Assembly: GCA_947479185.1 (NCBI GenBank)
Contig: CANJYY010000241.1
Coordinates: 1 to 5,013 of the forward strand
Length of the DNA stretch: 5,013 bases
Reading direction: 5' to 3'
Source: Caulobacteraceae bacterium
GTDB taxonomy: Bacteria; Pseudomonadota; Alphaproteobacteria; Caulobacterales; Caulobacteraceae
The notes under the pieces were generated by a model. The model made no database searches. It was not told the origin of the DNA and was given only the letters and a program-made list of their open reading frames with translations. Position 1 is the stretch's first letter. Every line of letters starts with the position of its first letter. The translations under genes were made by a program, and so were the position numbers. Below are positions 4,797 to 5,013 of this stretch, piece after piece.

Positions 4797-4845
4797 CGTC
4801 ATCCTGAGGAGCGATCCCTCAGGATCGCGTCTCGAAGGACGCACC
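4797..4845 (+). repeat. Palindromic extragenic repeat, copy 2
   Basis: This unit has an outer stem TCCT/AGGA, a GAG/CTC stem, and a perfect inner stem GCGATCC/GGATCGC (4811-4817 with 4822-4828) around a CTCA loop. It ends at 4845, directly against the stop codon of the minus-strand hydratase gene (4848-4846). It faces copy 1 across a 25-bp spacer, itself able to form a small GGGT/ACCC hairpin (4777-4780 with 4789-4792). On the hydratase transcript it would form a stem-loop immediately after the stop codon. Confidence 0.8.
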
Positions 4846-5013
4846 CTACCCCCGCGCCTTCGTGTAGTCCGGCTCGCGCTTCTCCAGGAACGCCCGCACG
4901 CCCTCGGCGAAGTCGCCGTCCTGGCTGCAAAGGATCTGGTTGCGGTCTTCCATGGCGATGGCCGCCTCCAGCCCCTGGGCGTCAATGGCGAAGTTCAGGC
5001 ACTCCTTGGTCAG
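4846..5013 (-). CDS. Enoyl-CoA hydratase/isomerase (crotonase family), C-terminal fragment
   Basis: The last 55 codons of a crotonase-fold protein that enters from the right edge. Crotonases hydrate or isomerise enoyl-CoA esters, typically the step after an acyl-CoA dehydrogenase. The visible part is the C-terminal helical region: an amphipathic helix (LTKECLNFAIDAQGLEAAIAMEDRNQILC), then DFAEGVRAFLEKREPDYT, a very characteristic end of the family (EGxxAFLEKRxPxF). The stop is TAG at 4848-4846. The oxyanion-hole residues and catalytic acids lie outside the window, so hydratase, isomerase or another crotonase activity cannot be told apart. It has the same orientation as the dioxygenase and dehydrogenase and is probably part of the same catabolic locus, but the 184-bp repeat-containing spacer means a single operon is not certain. 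A frame in 4761-4985 on the same strand is only a shadow of this gene. Confidence 0.9.
   Translation of the reverse strand: MTKECLNFAIDAQGLEAAIAMEDRNQILCSQDGDFAEGVRAFLEKREPDYTKARG

Larger units (their letters stand above)
4662..4845. other. 184-bp spacer between the hydratase and dioxygenase genes
   Basis: The spacer holds the dioxygenase ribosome binding site, a weak GATTG-N10-CAATC dyad (4701-4720) around a GCGGCCGC palindrome, and two inverted copies of a palindromic extragenic repeat (4723-4771 and 4797-4845). I see no convincing promoter. Whether the dioxygenase starts its own transcript here or is read through from the hydratase gene cannot be decided from sequence alone. Confidence 0.55.

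Noticed and set aside
4723..4845. CRISPR-like or insertion-sequence interpretation of the repeat pair
   Set aside because: There are only two units, in inverted rather than direct orientation, each internally palindromic, with no transposase and no target-site duplication visible.

Overview
The window is a G+C-rich bacterial chromosome segment with dense coding, short intergenic gaps and strong third-position GC bias. An alphaproteobacterium is the best fit, probably near Caulobacterales. The support is a soluble HisKA_2-type histidine kinase, an Omp25/31-like small outer-membrane barrel, a -10 element resembling the Caulobacter housekeeping consensus, and a palindromic extragenic repeat of a type I recall from alphaproteobacterial genomes. 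The taxonomic call is inference; no rRNA or marker gene is present.

Layout, left to right. Positions 1-186 (minus) hold the N-terminus of a GMC-family FAD oxidoreductase cut by the window edge. After a 205-bp divergent gap, 392-1453 (plus) encodes a PAS + HisKA_2 + HATPase sensor kinase with no response regulator beside it in the window. It converges on 1616-2320 (minus), a signal-peptide-bearing outer-membrane beta-barrel. The 162-bp gap between them holds nested inverted repeats that look like a bidirectional terminator. Upstream of the barrel gene is a perfect FNR/FixK-type box (2403-2416), about 42 bp from a predicted transcription start, which suggests control by oxygen limitation.

The right half is a minus-strand catabolic cluster read from 5013 toward 2630: the C-terminal end of an enoyl-CoA hydratase/isomerase (4846-5013), a TauD/TfdA-type Fe(II)/2-oxoglutarate dioxygenase (3807-4661), and an acyl-CoA dehydrogenase (2630-3796). 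The last two are 10 nt apart, and the dehydrogenase Shine-Dalgarno overlaps the dioxygenase stop codon, so they are almost certainly cotranscribed and probably translationally coupled. The hydratase and dioxygenase are separated by 184 bp containing two inverted copies of a 49-bp palindromic repeat. Together the enzymes suggest breakdown of an organic acid through CoA thioesters after or alongside a 2-oxoglutarate-dependent hydroxylation; the substrate cannot be read from the sequence.

Most of the window is ordinary chromosomal content. The points most worth a second look are the FNR/FixK-box promoter of the porin-like gene, the covarying repeat pair, the Asp in place of the usual catalytic Glu in the acyl-CoA dehydrogenase, and the dioxygenase-dehydrogenase pairing. 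I found no CRISPR array, tRNA, rRNA, transposase, phage gene or defence system.
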